This document shows, in pieces, positions 1 to 11,378 of a DNA stretch of 64,000 nucleotides (its first letter is position 1; the number at the start of each line of letters is the position of its first letter). A model generated the notes under the pieces. It saw only the letters and a list, made by a program, of their open reading frames with translations. It was not told where the DNA came from and ran no database searches. The stretch lies in the NCBI GenBank assembly GCA_027924645.1, contig BSBN01001251.1, positions 682,001-746,000 of the forward strand, written 5' to 3'. The translations under genes and the position numbers were made by a program. This DNA is from Cunninghamia lanceolata. Its lineage: Eukaryota; Streptophyta; Pinopsida; Cupressales; Cupressaceae.

Positions 1-674
1 CAAGCAAAACTGGAGTCCATTCTTTCTTTGATAAAGTTAACTTTCTCTAAAGTTTCATCCCTGAATTCTCAGAGCTCACTAAAGATATATCAACTATGAT
101 GAAGAAAACTTTAGTATTCAAGTGGACAGAAGAAGGAAAGAATGCCTTCATGAAATCAAAGATGCAATTAACAAAGCTCTTGTCTTAGTTCATCCTGAAT
201 TCAACAAAAGCTTCATTCTCTACTATTATGCTTTAGAGCATACTATGTCTGTCATTCTCACGTAGAATATGAATGAGGAAGCTGAGTCCTCGATTGCATT
301 CATGAGCAGCAATTTCAAGGACCATGAGATGTGTTACTCACAAATCAAGAAACTTGCATATGTGGTTGTCAAGGCGGTGAAGAACTTTAGGTTTTATATC
401 TTGAATTTGAGCACTATTGTCTTTGTACCTGATCCAGTAGTCAAAAGTGTACTCACTCAGCAAAAGATGGGCACTAAGCAAGGAAATTGGGTTGCTAAAT
501 TCCAAGAGTATGATCTCGAGATTAGACCTACAAAGTTGATACATGGACTAGGACTTTGCCAACTCATAGCCGAAGAAGGAAATAGAAAAAAAGAAGATAC
601 CATCAATTCTATTGACGAAGAAGAGCTCCCTTTAGTGCTATTCATTGATTTTGATGAAGAATGGTATACAAAGA
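1..674 (+). pseudogene. Old Ty3/gypsy pol fragment (RT-RNase H part)
   Basis: Degenerate gypsy polyprotein piece covering the RT-to-RNase H connection and the RNase H domain. Two frames joined by a frameshift near 149 read as the connection region (SFIPEFSELTKDI, then LVFKWTEEGKNAF), followed by VHPEFNKSF and the typical AFMSSNF / YVVVKAVKNFRFYIL / KFQEYDLEIRP blocks. An in-frame TAG lies just before position 269. The frame runs up to the element that begins at 675 and resumes at 28207, so this is the left half of an older element split by the large minus-strand gypsy element. It resembles the RNase H of that element but is more decayed. The start lies outside the window. Non-functional. Confidence 0.85.
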
Positions 675-1771
675 TGTTGATGATGATTGTTAGTCATAAC
701 AACACTCATAAAAATTTGCACAACCAACCTTTATTCTCTTGAAAAGTATGATCAATTTGGAAGAAATTAATGACTCCAAGGCTCCGTTGATCAAGTCATG
801 ATCGTCTGACATTACTCAGAGGTTGATGTGAAATGTTGTTTTCCATTTCAAGGGGTCTTATGTTGTATAAGTAATCGATCTTATGTATGTTTCCTGTAAC
901 TTCACTTCACAAACAAGGTTATTTCTACTACGCTCCATAGATTATAAGGATATTTATAAATTTGATCAATTCTTGTGAACATTTACTATCATGAACTTGT
1001 ATATACTTCTACATTGAGTATTCATTCACATAGTGTGCCTACAATTGGATATTCATATGTTTATCATGGATATATCTCTGTATTTGCATGATATTTATCA
1101 ATTTGACATGCTTTTACTCAAAATATGCTTTGTATTTTCAATTATTTATGGGATATAAGCATATTTCATGTTCATTTGCTTTAGATTGTATGTTATTTGC
1201 AATTATGAGGTGATTTGTAATGAAATTTAAGAAAATTAAAAGAAATACTTCTAAATTTGGTGAACCTTTAGCTATTGAGTCACATACATTCCAGATACTA
1301 TCATGAAGAGAAGAAATCAAACCATAATTTCACCAGGATGTTCCATAGCTAGGTATGGTTGATGCTAACTTCAAAGGAACAAGGAATGAAAACAACACAT
1401 GCAGGCTGATAAGCACTCTAAGAGACACAACTAATCAATGCATATATCTAGATCTCATTCATTGACTACTCAAGATTTACAATGATTTGTAATCAAACAG
1501 GTTCTCTTTCATTAAGTATGCAAAAAAAACATGTACATTCACAATAACCTTGAAATCAGTCTTGAATTTTTTAGTAATCAAATTTCAATTAAGTTTCTAA
1601 TGTCTAAAAGAGTGCACTCCTTCCCCTTTTATAGAATAAGGAGAGGGGGCAGTTACAAATGAGCAATGGTTAAGATTTATCTATTCAGATCAACGGTCAA
1701 TATTTCTTCATTGACTTAGTCAACATCTTCATCAGTGGCACAAGTTGCCAGCTGGCAAATATCTAGGAAAC

Positions 1772-1777
1772 TTTATT
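1772..1777 (-). terminator. AATAAA poly(A) signal after LTR gene copy A
   Basis: AATAAA on the minus strand about 60 bases past the acidic C-terminal end of the LTR gene. It is conserved at 17017-17022 in the other LTR. It could serve both the LTR gene and the 3' end of the genomic RNA. Confidence 0.45.
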
Positions 1778-1837
1778 TGCTTGTAAGTAACACCTGCATA
1801 TGTTTACATTGTGATGCATCTTGGTTTACTCTTTATC

Positions 1838-4800
1838 TCCTTCTTCTTCACCTTCTTCACTCTCTACATCATCTTCATCTCCCTTGTCACTGTCACTTTG
1901 ATGTAGATCATCTCTTATATGTACCTTTATTGCGCCCTGATGGACTCATATGATTGCACAACTCTATCAATCTCCCCTCCATCTTGGACTTTGGCCTTCA
2001 CTACTACATGTCTGTGAGAATGAAATTTAGCCTAAAGGGCATCCATCTTGCTTTTCTTGCTATTCAGTGTTTCATTATAAGTCTCCACCCTGACCTTTAT
2101 TCTCATGACTTTGTTCATCACTTCTTCTGTCAGGTGGTTCAGGTGGTCCTCTGCAACTTTCTTGAAATTGTCATGGAAGGCTTGGACAGCAAAATCTACA
2201 TCTTGATTTTCAATATTCCCTTCTACCTTCCCTTCCAATGCCTCCAGGGTTTCTGCCTCATGTGCCATTAGATTGTTTAGTTTGACACTTATATCCCTAA
2301 GCCTTCTGCTACATCTCTTCAATATATCACATTCAAATCGTGTATCTTCATACCAAATACTCAGCATCTGGGAGGTATTATTATCCAGTAAATTATTACT
2401 TATCAATATCTGTGTGTCAATCTTCTTCATTTCTCGTAAAGCATCTAGGTGCTTCTCTAGCTTGAACGACCTCCTGCCTACCTCATTTTATAGTTTGTCT
2501 ACCTTTCTCTTCAAGGTACTCAAAGAATTCCACCTCTCCAAAGAGGTTTTCACTACATCCTCAGCTTCAAAAATTGATGACATCATCCACTTCTCCATTA
2601 CCTATGCTTTATGCTTCATTAGGTCCAATCTAGTAACCTCCTCTTGAGATATAATGGTTAGTGGGGTGGCTGGATCAACAGGTGCATGATCAGGGTTAAT
2701 TAACACTTTAATAAAATAATGTAGCTGAGCAATGTACTTTTTATGTTTTTTATTCTTCTCCTTCTCTCTCTTCACCCTTTGTGTTAGAGAGTCAATGATG
2801 TCCTTTCCTTCTTCACATTCTTGGTCTTCATTTGCATAACCCAGATCAATATTAGTGATCTGAAATTCTTCAAGGCTTATCTGGCCTTTCTCTTTCTCAA
2901 TTGTAGGCAGGGCTATCTATGCAGTTCTCTTGCCTGTAGTAGGATCCCTTTTGATTGCAGATGTTAGCCTAGCCCTTCTTCTTGGTTTTATCATACTCCC
3001 AGCAAATAACGTAGAAACATCAAAGTCCTGTACCTCTTCTACCTATTGCAGATGTACTTCTCGTTGCAACCAATAAGGTACATCACCTTTGGGTTCTTGA
3101 TGATCACCCCGTATATTTTGGGTGTCTTGTGATCCTGCACTATGCTCTATCCTTTCAAGTGAATGGTCTATTCTAATTTCTTCCTCATGTACCTTATCAT
3201 GAGGGGGATCTTGCTGGGGTTCCTCCTATTGAGCGATTTCTTCTTGCGGAGGAGGCTCTTGTGAAGCATTTACATTTTGATCTTGTGCCTCCTTTTGCAA
3301 GCTCTCCTCTTAAATTTCATGAGCCTTTTCTTTTTGTTCACTTTGTGGTACGTTGGGCTCTGGAGAAGTTTGTGTATTTTGACTTTGGGGATCACCTTGA
3401 TCACCCTTCGTCACATTTTCTATTTCTTTCTCTATACCCTCACTTTGTGATAAACTTTGCCCTTTATCTTTAGATGCATCAGCTTCTTCTAGGTTAACTT
3501 CTTTCTAGGCTGATTTCTCCTCTGATGCTAGATTACTACCTTGATTACCCCCTGTAGTAGGTGGCGATGGACCACTTTGGTCTTACTTAGTACCTTTATC
3601 TGGCATGTCTTGATCACCCTCGCTCTAAAGCTATGCTTCTGATTGTTTTTCTCCAATGGGTGCCTTATTTTGATCCTTGTCTTTATTTGGGCTGATATCA
3701 CCCATGTATGTCAAGTCTATTCCTGTAGGACTAGTAACCTGCTCAACCAAATTATCCAACCCTATTTGTTGGGCTACTCTTTTAGGGCTATCCTGTTTTG
3801 TTTCATCTTTTTCATCTCTGGCCTGGTTGGTCGCCATTTGGGCCATTGGGGTCCCATGAGGAGTCATCTTGGTATTGGCAACCAAGGTTTCCATATGCTA
3901 AGCAGCCACGTCTTGGACTACCTCATCATCTGATAATTCTACAGTATCATCTAGAGGGAAAGGGTACTCCCTACTAGCCATATGTACTTCCTTTTGTTTT
4001 TGCTCCTCCATCCTTTTAGTCTTAAACTGAATTATCTTAGGAATGGGGACTTCATGGTCAAGCTCTCTTCTGAAGGCCGAACCACCCATACCTCTCAATA
4101 TGATGGGGTCAGTGCTAACACCTCCCCTTATGGTTGTTCTGTGCTTCTTAGGTGGTTGTGTCTGTAGAACCTCTTTTCTTTTCTTCCTTGTAATCAATAA
4201 GTCATCATCCCTGGGTTCCATATCTACCTGTTCTTCTTCCAAGGGATTTTCCTGTAGAGGCTCATTCTCTGTTTGAGGCTTCTCTGCTTCTTCAATGACA
4301 AGCCTCACTATCCTCTTAGTCTTTTGTTTGTTAGGGGTTGGCTGTGATGTGGATACATGGGCTGATGTGGATGCTCCATCACCTTTTGATGTAAGCCTTT
4401 TGATGATCAGCCCTTTCTGTTCATCCTCCACCTTCTTACCCTTAGATGGCAACTTTTGTTCTTCAGCGGGTAATCTTTCTCCATTAGATTTTATCTTCTC
4501 AATAAGAAGATCATCATACTCTTCATCGGACAATTCTTGTCTCTTCTTATTATCAACTGTGAGGGCCATGCCCTTCTTTTTCAATTTGGCAATTTCTGCA
4601 TTTACCCAACTTTGGGTCAGTGGAATGACCCCTTGCATTATTTGACCCAAGGAGGTCTCCTTGGGTTGTGTCAGATCAGGGGCTGATATGGTGTCACTAT
4701 ACACCTTCTTGTCCTTATACTCATTAGACATTATCTTCCCATCATCATGATGTAGTTGTGCAGGCATTGGGATGCAATCAAAGGTTCTGATTTGATTTAA

Positions 4801-6518
4801 GGTGAGCCTTTGATCGTTTCTTCTTCTCACCTCTGCCTCATCATCACAACCAGTCCAAAAGTCCTTCAGATGCTTTTGATGTATCTATTTTCCTAACAAC
4901 TTCTACATCCTTCCATAAGGGTCATATGACCTGGCGATAGGGAATGGCTGCAATTACATGAGTTTCAACCGCCCAATAGCATGCCTGATGCTCTGTTTGT
5001 CTGGGCATAAGTACCATCCTATGCAAACTGGGAATAGTACAGGAGGAATCTTCTTTTTCTCTATGTGAGCTTCAACTACTGTGGACACTTGTTTGACAAA
5101 CTCCATCAAGATGACCCTATTAGTGGGGTATCTTGGCAACATGAGGGGTTGTTCTTCAAACCCTTCAATCCTTATGTATGAAAAGTGGAGAATTGGATAA
5201 ACCAAGATCCATACTTGTAAATAATTTCTTGAGCTTCCATGCTCAGTATCTTGGTCCGGTCCTCCTCCATTGTTCTGACTAGATGCATTGAAAATGCATC
5301 ATTTACTAGCTTGTAATCTTGGAGGTATGCCTTTTTCTACAATTGGGGATAGTGATCCCAAACATTCACATTACCAGTGTTGTTTTCTACCCTGCCTACT
5401 ATTTGTAAGGCATCAAATGTTCCTCGGAAAGCACATGAATATACAACATAAGAGGTCATGTAAAATATGCAGGTCTTGCCTCCCAGCTTCCTCATCCCCT
5501 CATCTAGGCAATCACTAATGATTTTGGCCCATAGAGGCTTGTTATCTGAGTATAAAACCATTTGGATAATTCCAAACATCCAGTTCTCAAAACTACCAGC
5601 ATGAGGTCTGTCAGTCATCCTACTCAACAGGGCAATTATATATTGATATTCATCATCAAAATCAAACTTGTACAGGTACATTGGTAACTTGGATGAAGGT
5701 GTGTAGGTATCGTTCTTTGCCCTCCACTGATATATTCTCTTCTTGGCCTCGTTCTTATTGTTGTTATATTCCTTCTCTAGTTTATTGAGGTCCACACTGA
5801 CTACCTTATTTCCCACTAGTAGGTTGAATGTGGCAATGATGCCCTTGACTGAAAAGTCAGCATATACTCTGCCATGGTTCTCTACTCTTCTATTTTTTGG
5901 TTTATAATTTTTGGCACATTCAACTACCAGCTCAATGGCATCTATAGCATATGGGAACCCTGTTGCATGCCACATACTTGTTGTAAATAGCCTATCCAGT
6001 ATAGGGTTGTCCATATCATTGTCCAATTTCCTTGACCATTCATCTAAATCTGTTTGCCCCTGATGGGTGTCACTGATAACACCATATCTAAATTCCACTC
6101 CCTCGGGCTGTACGAACATAGGTTTCAAAAACTTGGCCTCATATTTGTTACTCCTTACCTCTACCATTGATTCATGCAATAGACATATGCATGTCTTACC
6201 CTATGGTGCTTGTACGAATATTCAACAATAATATGCACCTCCTAACTATCATCACATTTTAACTCTTTTCATGCATTATCATGCGAATTTAACCTAGTAA
6301 AGAATTAATTTACCTAGATATTTGTAGAAAATGACGACGGACAGGGTTTTGAAATTACTTACCTGATATTGCTTTCCTTTCTGATTAGATGACTGATAAT
6401 GGGAAATGTAGATGTGCAGGGTCACCCATTCTGTTCCATTACGTTGAGGGTCACGATCTGCTAGCAGATGACTGATAAGGTTTTGACTTCCAGAGCTTTG
6501 TAATTTTGAATTAGTCAT
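1838..6518 (-). pseudogene. LTR-encoded gene, copy A (unknown function, two-exon model)
   Basis: Long decayed minus-strand gene lying wholly inside the 3' LTR. Predicted exon 1 is 6518-6363 (52 codons from ATG). Exon 2 starts at 6173 and runs through open stretches 6179-5337, 5205-4954, 4830-3898, 3894-3631 and 2430-2032 to an acidic tail (runs of E/D/G) near 1838. The N-terminal ~400 residues look globular (motifs MVLYSDNKPLWAKIIS, VVYSCAFRGTF, IRIEGFEEQPLML). The middle is rich in E, K, Q and P with basic KKRK patches. The C-terminal part is helical, coiled-coil-like. Stops are often TAG where copy B has CAG, and a frameshift near 5200 is shared with copy B, so it predates insertion. I do not recognise the family with confidence; the N-terminal pattern is reminiscent of the putative plant transposon protein (PTP) domain found beside plant gypsy elements. 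It matches none of the usual gag or pol motifs. Confidence 0.7.
6174..6362 (-). other. Predicted intron of LTR gene copy A
   Basis: On the minus strand exon 1 ends ...CAATATCAG followed by GTAAGTAAT, a near-ideal plant donor. Exon 2 begins GAATCAATGG after TCTATTGCAT here, and after TCTATTGCAG in the right LTR copy (about 26774). The junction is in phase 0, and both sides are open and colinear with the long ORF. The left copy has lost the acceptor AG (CAG to CAT) and the right copy keeps it. The region is AT-rich, as plant introns are. The intron is inferred from sequence only, with no transcript evidence. Confidence 0.5.
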
Positions 6519-6900
6519 AGGGTAAATGTAAATATCCTTTGAATTTTACTTTTAAATGGATCAATACGATAAATTAGGGCATATGTGTTATTCTAATCAA
6601 ATCTATCGATTATTTGTATGAAGTCCATAGATGTTGCCAAGTGTTGAATTTGTATTTGAAATCGGCGGGGCTTCACCTACCATTTTGATTGCATTTAATG
6701 CTAGATGGTGATCTTTGGAAGATCAGGGATATTTGAAAATATGACCCCCAATAGATAATATGACTCCCCCTCCTTTTGCATGGGATAATTATTTATTAAA
6801 GATCAGGGTGATATGGTCAACCTTTGACCACCATGATAGATTGGGTCATTAAATTAAGATCGGAGATATTTTGAAATGTGACCCCCCCAGGGCTAGATTG

Positions 6901-7075
6901 TGATGACATCATCATGCCATCAACGCTCCTTAGTTATCAGGTTTTGGTGACGTCATCGTCATATCGAGAAATATGATGGACATTTGGATATATGACCCTC
7001 CTTGGGTTGGGTAAAATGATTATGTCATCACCAAGGTGATTTCTTTCATTCGTTGGAACTGGATGACGTCATAGT
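6901..7075 (-). promoter_or_regulatory. Cluster of TGACGTCA-type bZIP sites in the LTR (left copy)
   Basis: Palindromic TGACGTCA occurs at 6948-6955 and 7064-7071, with TGATGACATCATCA at 6901-6914 and TTATGTCATCA near 7019-7030. These are C-box/as-1-like cores bound by plant bZIP (TGA-class) factors. They lie 400-550 bases upstream of the predicted LTR-gene ATG at 6518, where a U3 promoter/enhancer would be. The wider 6700-7300 stretch repeats degenerate GATCAGGG / ATATGACCCC blocks. Confidence 0.5.
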
Positions 7076-7603
7076 CATACTAGTGCAGGGTGATATTCGC
7101 ATAGGGGTGATATTTCATAAGATGACTGATATTAAAAATATGACCCCTTCGTGAATACATAAGGTTCTTTGACGGGTAGATACCTATTCCTACTTAATTT
7201 TGATGTTCGTGTATCGGGTATCTAACGATTATCAGGTGATTTCCTAAGTCCAAGTGATGTTAGCAAATATGACTGATGTTTAGAAATAAGACCCCCTAAG
7301 GGGAATATCAGGGTTAAGCGAACTTTGACTCAACATAACTTTCTTCCTTTAAACAATATCAGGGTGATCCAAAAGCCAAACTTGCCTAGAATTTTGTACT
7401 CTTTCCAACCATGAGGTTTATGATAGCAAAAACTAACCTTGACAACTAACCTCTTCTTGTGATGCATATGCATAAGCAAAGATGACACACATAACTGATT
7501 TTGCCAAACTGCCCAAAGTAAGAAAACAAGCAAGCAAAAGCAAAAGAAAAGTTGGGTCCCTATTTTGCTAAGGCAAAATGGAACATGTTGTGTAACCACA
7601 CAA

Positions 7604-8453
7604 CAACTTGCCAGCAAAGAAAACAACTAAATTTAAATGATTCAAGTGATGGGATCACATTCTAACATAGCATTTTATCTCTTCCTAAGCATAAGTATTA
7701 TGACCTTTCTAAATGATATGATGTTCATTATTGCAACAATGCTAGCAAGGGATCAAGTGTGTGCAGATGATTAATTATCCTCATCTTGAAAGTAAGTGTA
7801 AAACATGAGTAACTAGTGTTAAGCTACATATTTTGAGATTCATCCCTCATAGCCAATCGAGATAGAGCCTTGTTGCTAGCAGGCATCTATAGCCCTGACA
7901 AGATTATCTATACAATCCCTCTAAGTAGATCCCCACTGCTAGCAGGCATCTATAGCCTCGGTAGAGTTACTTAGATGGCCTAATTTTATTCTTTTAAATT
8001 TTCAATATTTATCTCTCATTCATATGATATCATCATGTAAGCTCGATATGCAAGGTGTGGTCACTTGCTGATTTAGGTTGGAGATTGTAATGGTAGCAAG
8101 GGAGTCCCTTTAGATTTTTCACTTAACACCTATACTAATGTGTTCCACAAACCCAAGGCTGTTAGGTGAGTCATTGTGAAAATCTCCTAGTTAAGAAAAG
8201 GCACCATGATGAAAAGAATATCACAGACTTGATCAAAGATACTTCTCAAAATGAATCATAACCTATATAGTAATTTCTTCTCATCACTTGAATCCTAACA
8301 ATTTGAATGATTTCTTATGGTGATAAGTTGCATCATCTTGACTAACCAAAACAAAAATTCAACAAAAAAAAAACAAACAAACACACAAACACAACTATAC
8401 AAACAACTATACAATATGCACATTATGATACAAATGACTTACATAACCTTGTT
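7604..8453 (-). other. Non-coding region between integrase and 3' LTR
   Basis: About 850 bases with no credible ORF. It contains a 20-base repeat, GCTAGCAGGCATCTATAGCC, at 7875-7894 and again at 7938-7957, and an A/C-rich stretch at 8344-8415. I expected a polypurine tract on the minus strand directly before the LTR boundary at 7603, but the sequence there (TTTGCTGGCAAGTTG) is not purine-rich. Confidence 0.6.
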
Positions 8454-9608
8454 TTAGGCTTGGAAGTAATGTTTGAGGAACTGTCCATTGATTGGTAATG
8501 GTACATCCTCACCAGTTAGAGTCTTAAGTCTATAGGTACTGTCTCCTAGGATCTCTGAAATTTGAAAAGGACCTATCCAAAGTTTATCAAATTTACCGTG
8601 GTCACCCTTCTTTTCATGTGCTTTATCCCACATAAGGACAAGATCTAAAATCCTAAAAGCTTTAACTTTGGCTCTTTTGTCAAACCAGTGCTTGACAATA
8701 GCCTGATGTTTGGCAAACTGATCTATTTCTCTATCTCTTTTCTCTTCTAGATGCATCAGCTGAAGTAACCTGACTTCTTGTTTGTTGTCTATGCCTAGAT
8801 ATTCTTGTGCAAACTACAATGTGGGGATCTTTAGGTTAACAAGGAGAATAGGATCCACCCCATAAACTAGCTGATAAGGAGAATTTCCTAATGCAACCTT
8901 CATTTTGGTTCTATCTACCCACAAGGCGTACTTTAGTAGGGTATTCCACTCCCTAGGGTTCTTTTCTATTAATTTCTTTATGATATTCAATAAATTCTTA
9001 TTTGTGGACTCTGCTAGTCCATTCCCTTGAGGATAGTAGTTTGAGGAAAATTTTAAGATCACTCCATGATCAAAAGCCCAACTAGATAGCTTTAATGATG
9101 TAAAAGTAGGCCCATTATCACATACCAAAGCATAAGGAACTCCATACCTGGTCACTATGTTGCTTTCCAAGAACTTGATCACATCATCAACATTGCATGT
9201 CTTACTACTGACAGCTTCAGTCCACTTGGTACAATAATCAGTGATAGTCAAGACATACCTATGGCCTGCAGATGATGGAGGGTTGATGGGTCCTATGAAA
9301 TCCATGCCCCATTGAGCAAATGGGCACATCTCCATCATTGGTTGTAGGGGTTGGGCGGCATATCTTTCTCTGTTAGCTGCAACCTGACATGTGTGACAAT
9401 ATTTAATTTGTTCAACAGTGTCTTTGAAGATAGTGGGCCAGTAATATCCTGCTCTCAAGATAGCATGAGCAATAGCTAAATGTGATCCATGTGCAATTCC
9501 AAACTTATCATGTAATTCTTCTAACACTTTATCTTCTTCTTGCCTTTCTAGGCATCTGAGATATATTCCTTCATAGTTCCTTTTGAAAAGGACTCCTCCT
9601 TTTATCAT
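8454..9608 (-). pseudogene. Gypsy integrase, one in-frame stop
   Basis: Integrase that would insert the cDNA into chromosomal DNA. The 264-codon part (9608-8814) has an HHCC zinc domain (H33/H40/H43, C71, C74) and a DDE core: D103 in QWGMDFIGP, D164 in VCDNGPTF and E200 in GNGLAESTNKN. The 35-residue spacing between the last two fits the DD35E pattern. A single TAG (likely from CAG) separates it from the in-frame C-terminal part (8756-8454), which has the GPFQI / YRL GPY/GPF-like module and ends LKHYFQA. The catalytic residues are intact, so only the stop breaks it. It follows RNase H on the same strand, as in the gypsy order. Confidence 0.88.
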
Positions 9609-10960
9609 ATACTTTTGTGATTTTATTTTTAGGGCTCTCCTCTATGAGGCCTACAATTTTGATGGGCATCTCCCAGTAATCAAAACATGCCTGATGTCTA
9701 AATACCATTCTTCTATTTCTTTAACATTCACCACATATTGTTGGCTCATGATATTAGGATCAATTTCTGATATCATCTAGCTCAAGGCTTGTCCTTTGAC
9801 TAGCTTCATGGGTGTTATATCCATATCATATTCTTGAAGAACTGTTATCCATTTACCTCTCTTTTCACCAGGTTCACTTTGCATTAGGAGCATCTTCACT
9901 ACTACATCTGGTACTACAACAATTATCTTACTTCTCAAGATGTAATGTCTAAATTTCTTGACTGCTCAGACTAGAGCAAGAGCTTATCTCTCAACATCCA
10001 TGTATCTAAGCTCTTCATCCTTGAATGGGTAGCTCATGAAAGCTATAGGATTTTCTTCTTTAGCCTCATTCCTTTGTGTTAATACTGCTGCAGATGTATG
10101 CTCTGAAGCAAATGAATATATGTAAAAATCTCTTGTATAGTCTAGACTGATCAAGAAAGGGGCATCAGATATGGCTTTCTTGATGTCCTCAAAAGCTACT
10201 TTGGCTTCAGGTGTCCACTCAATTTTGGCATCTTTTTTGAGCATTGCATTCAATGGTCTAACAATCTCTACAAAACCAGTAATGAATTTCCTAACAAAGT
10301 TTATCTTACCAAAGTAGGATTTCAGCTCCTTCTTGCTTCTAGGAAGCTGTATTTTCATGATTGAATCCACTCTTGTAGGGTCAATGATGATCCCATTTTC
10401 TATTATTAAATGACCTAGTAACTTACCTGTGGTTACTCCAAATATGCATTTCTTGGGATTCAGGGATATACCATAATGTTCACATTTTTTTAGCACCTTC
10501 CTGAGGTCTTCTATGTGGTCACCCCTCTATTTGGAGAAAACTATCAAGTCATCTCTGTATATGACCATGCACTTACCAATCAAACCCCTAAAAGCTATGT
10601 CCATTGCACGTTGAAAGGTGGTTCCAGCATTTATTAATCCAAAAGGCATGCGCCTATAGGCAAATATACCCCACTTAGTGGTAAATGTGGTTTTCAATCT
10701 ATCTATTTTGTCTACCATCACCTGGTTGTAACCTAAAAAACCATCCAAAAATGACATCATATATGCACCATTTACTATTTGCAAGACCTCATCCAATGAA
10801 GGTAAAGGATAATTATCCTTTTCAGAAGCTCTGTTCAAATTTCTGAAGTCTACACATAACCTGATATCGCCATTTTTCTTTCTCACAGGAACCAAGTTGG
10901 CCACCTAGGTGGAGTGCCTCACAGGAAATATGATCCTGGCATTGAGAAATTTCTTTACTT
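9609..10960 (-). pseudogene. Gypsy reverse transcriptase and RNase H
   Basis: RT opens at HSTxVANLVPVRKKNGDIRL near 10920, where x is a TAG replacing the usual Trp. It carries LCVDFRNLN, FLDGFLGYNQV (catalytic Asp), MPFGLINAGTTFQRAM and YRDD (Y116-D119 of the 10904-10527 frame), so the YxDD pair survives. A TAG separates this from 10496-9984, which has the palm/thumb connection (LNPKKCIFG, IMKIQLPRSKKELKSYFG) and the start of RNase H (ISLDYTRDFYIYSFAS). RNase H continues with further stops (VER*ALALV*AVKKFRHYIL) to about 9800. It would copy the genomic RNA into DNA. Broken by several stops. Confidence 0.88.
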
Positions 10961-11378
10961 CTTCAAAGATGATGGGCTCTATCAAGGCATTAATAGGTCT
11001 CTATTTTTGTCTAAAAGACTTGACATCTGGTTTCAATGGTATAGTATGGGTGATGATTGAGGTATCATAAGTTTTCAACTCATCATAAGTCTAGGTGATA
11101 ACATGGATATAATCTTTAAGTGCTTGAGTTATCCCTACCATTTCTTCTTTTGTACACACTTTGCCAATTAGGACATTCCTTTTTTCTTCATTCTATCCTA
11201 TGTTGACTGGTGAATATTCTCCTCCATCAGTTCTTGGAAGATCTTTCTATTTCAGCATGTTATCTAAATCAAATGCTCTTTCTAATTCTATCATCCCCTT
11301 GGGAATTTTATTACCAGGCAGATCCATGATCTCTTCTTCATCCCAAGTATGATCTTCTACATTTCTTTTATCTATGAT

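Larger units (their letters stand above)
675..7603 (-). repeat. 3' LTR of the gypsy element (~6.9 kb, uninterrupted)
   Basis: Left copy of the LTR, which is the 3' copy in the element's minus orientation. It matches 15921-28206 from TGTTGATGATGATTG through the end ...GTAACCACACAA. Read on the minus strand it holds about 1.1 kb of upstream regulatory sequence (7603-6519), the LTR gene (6518 to about 1838), a poly(A) signal near 1775, and about 1.1 kb of non-coding tail to 675. An LTR of this size with a long ORF inside is unusual. The copy keeps about 70 bp of the gene (near 5650-5720) that the right copy has lost. Confidence 0.88.

Noticed and set aside
1735..4645. Plus-strand ORFs opposite the LTR gene (for example 1954-2271, 2273-2647, 4295-4645), with equivalents at 17209-19852
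   Set aside because: They lie antisense to the long minus-strand frame, have low-complexity Leu/Ser/Phe composition that mirrors Glu/Lys-rich sense codons, and end wherever the sense frame dictates.
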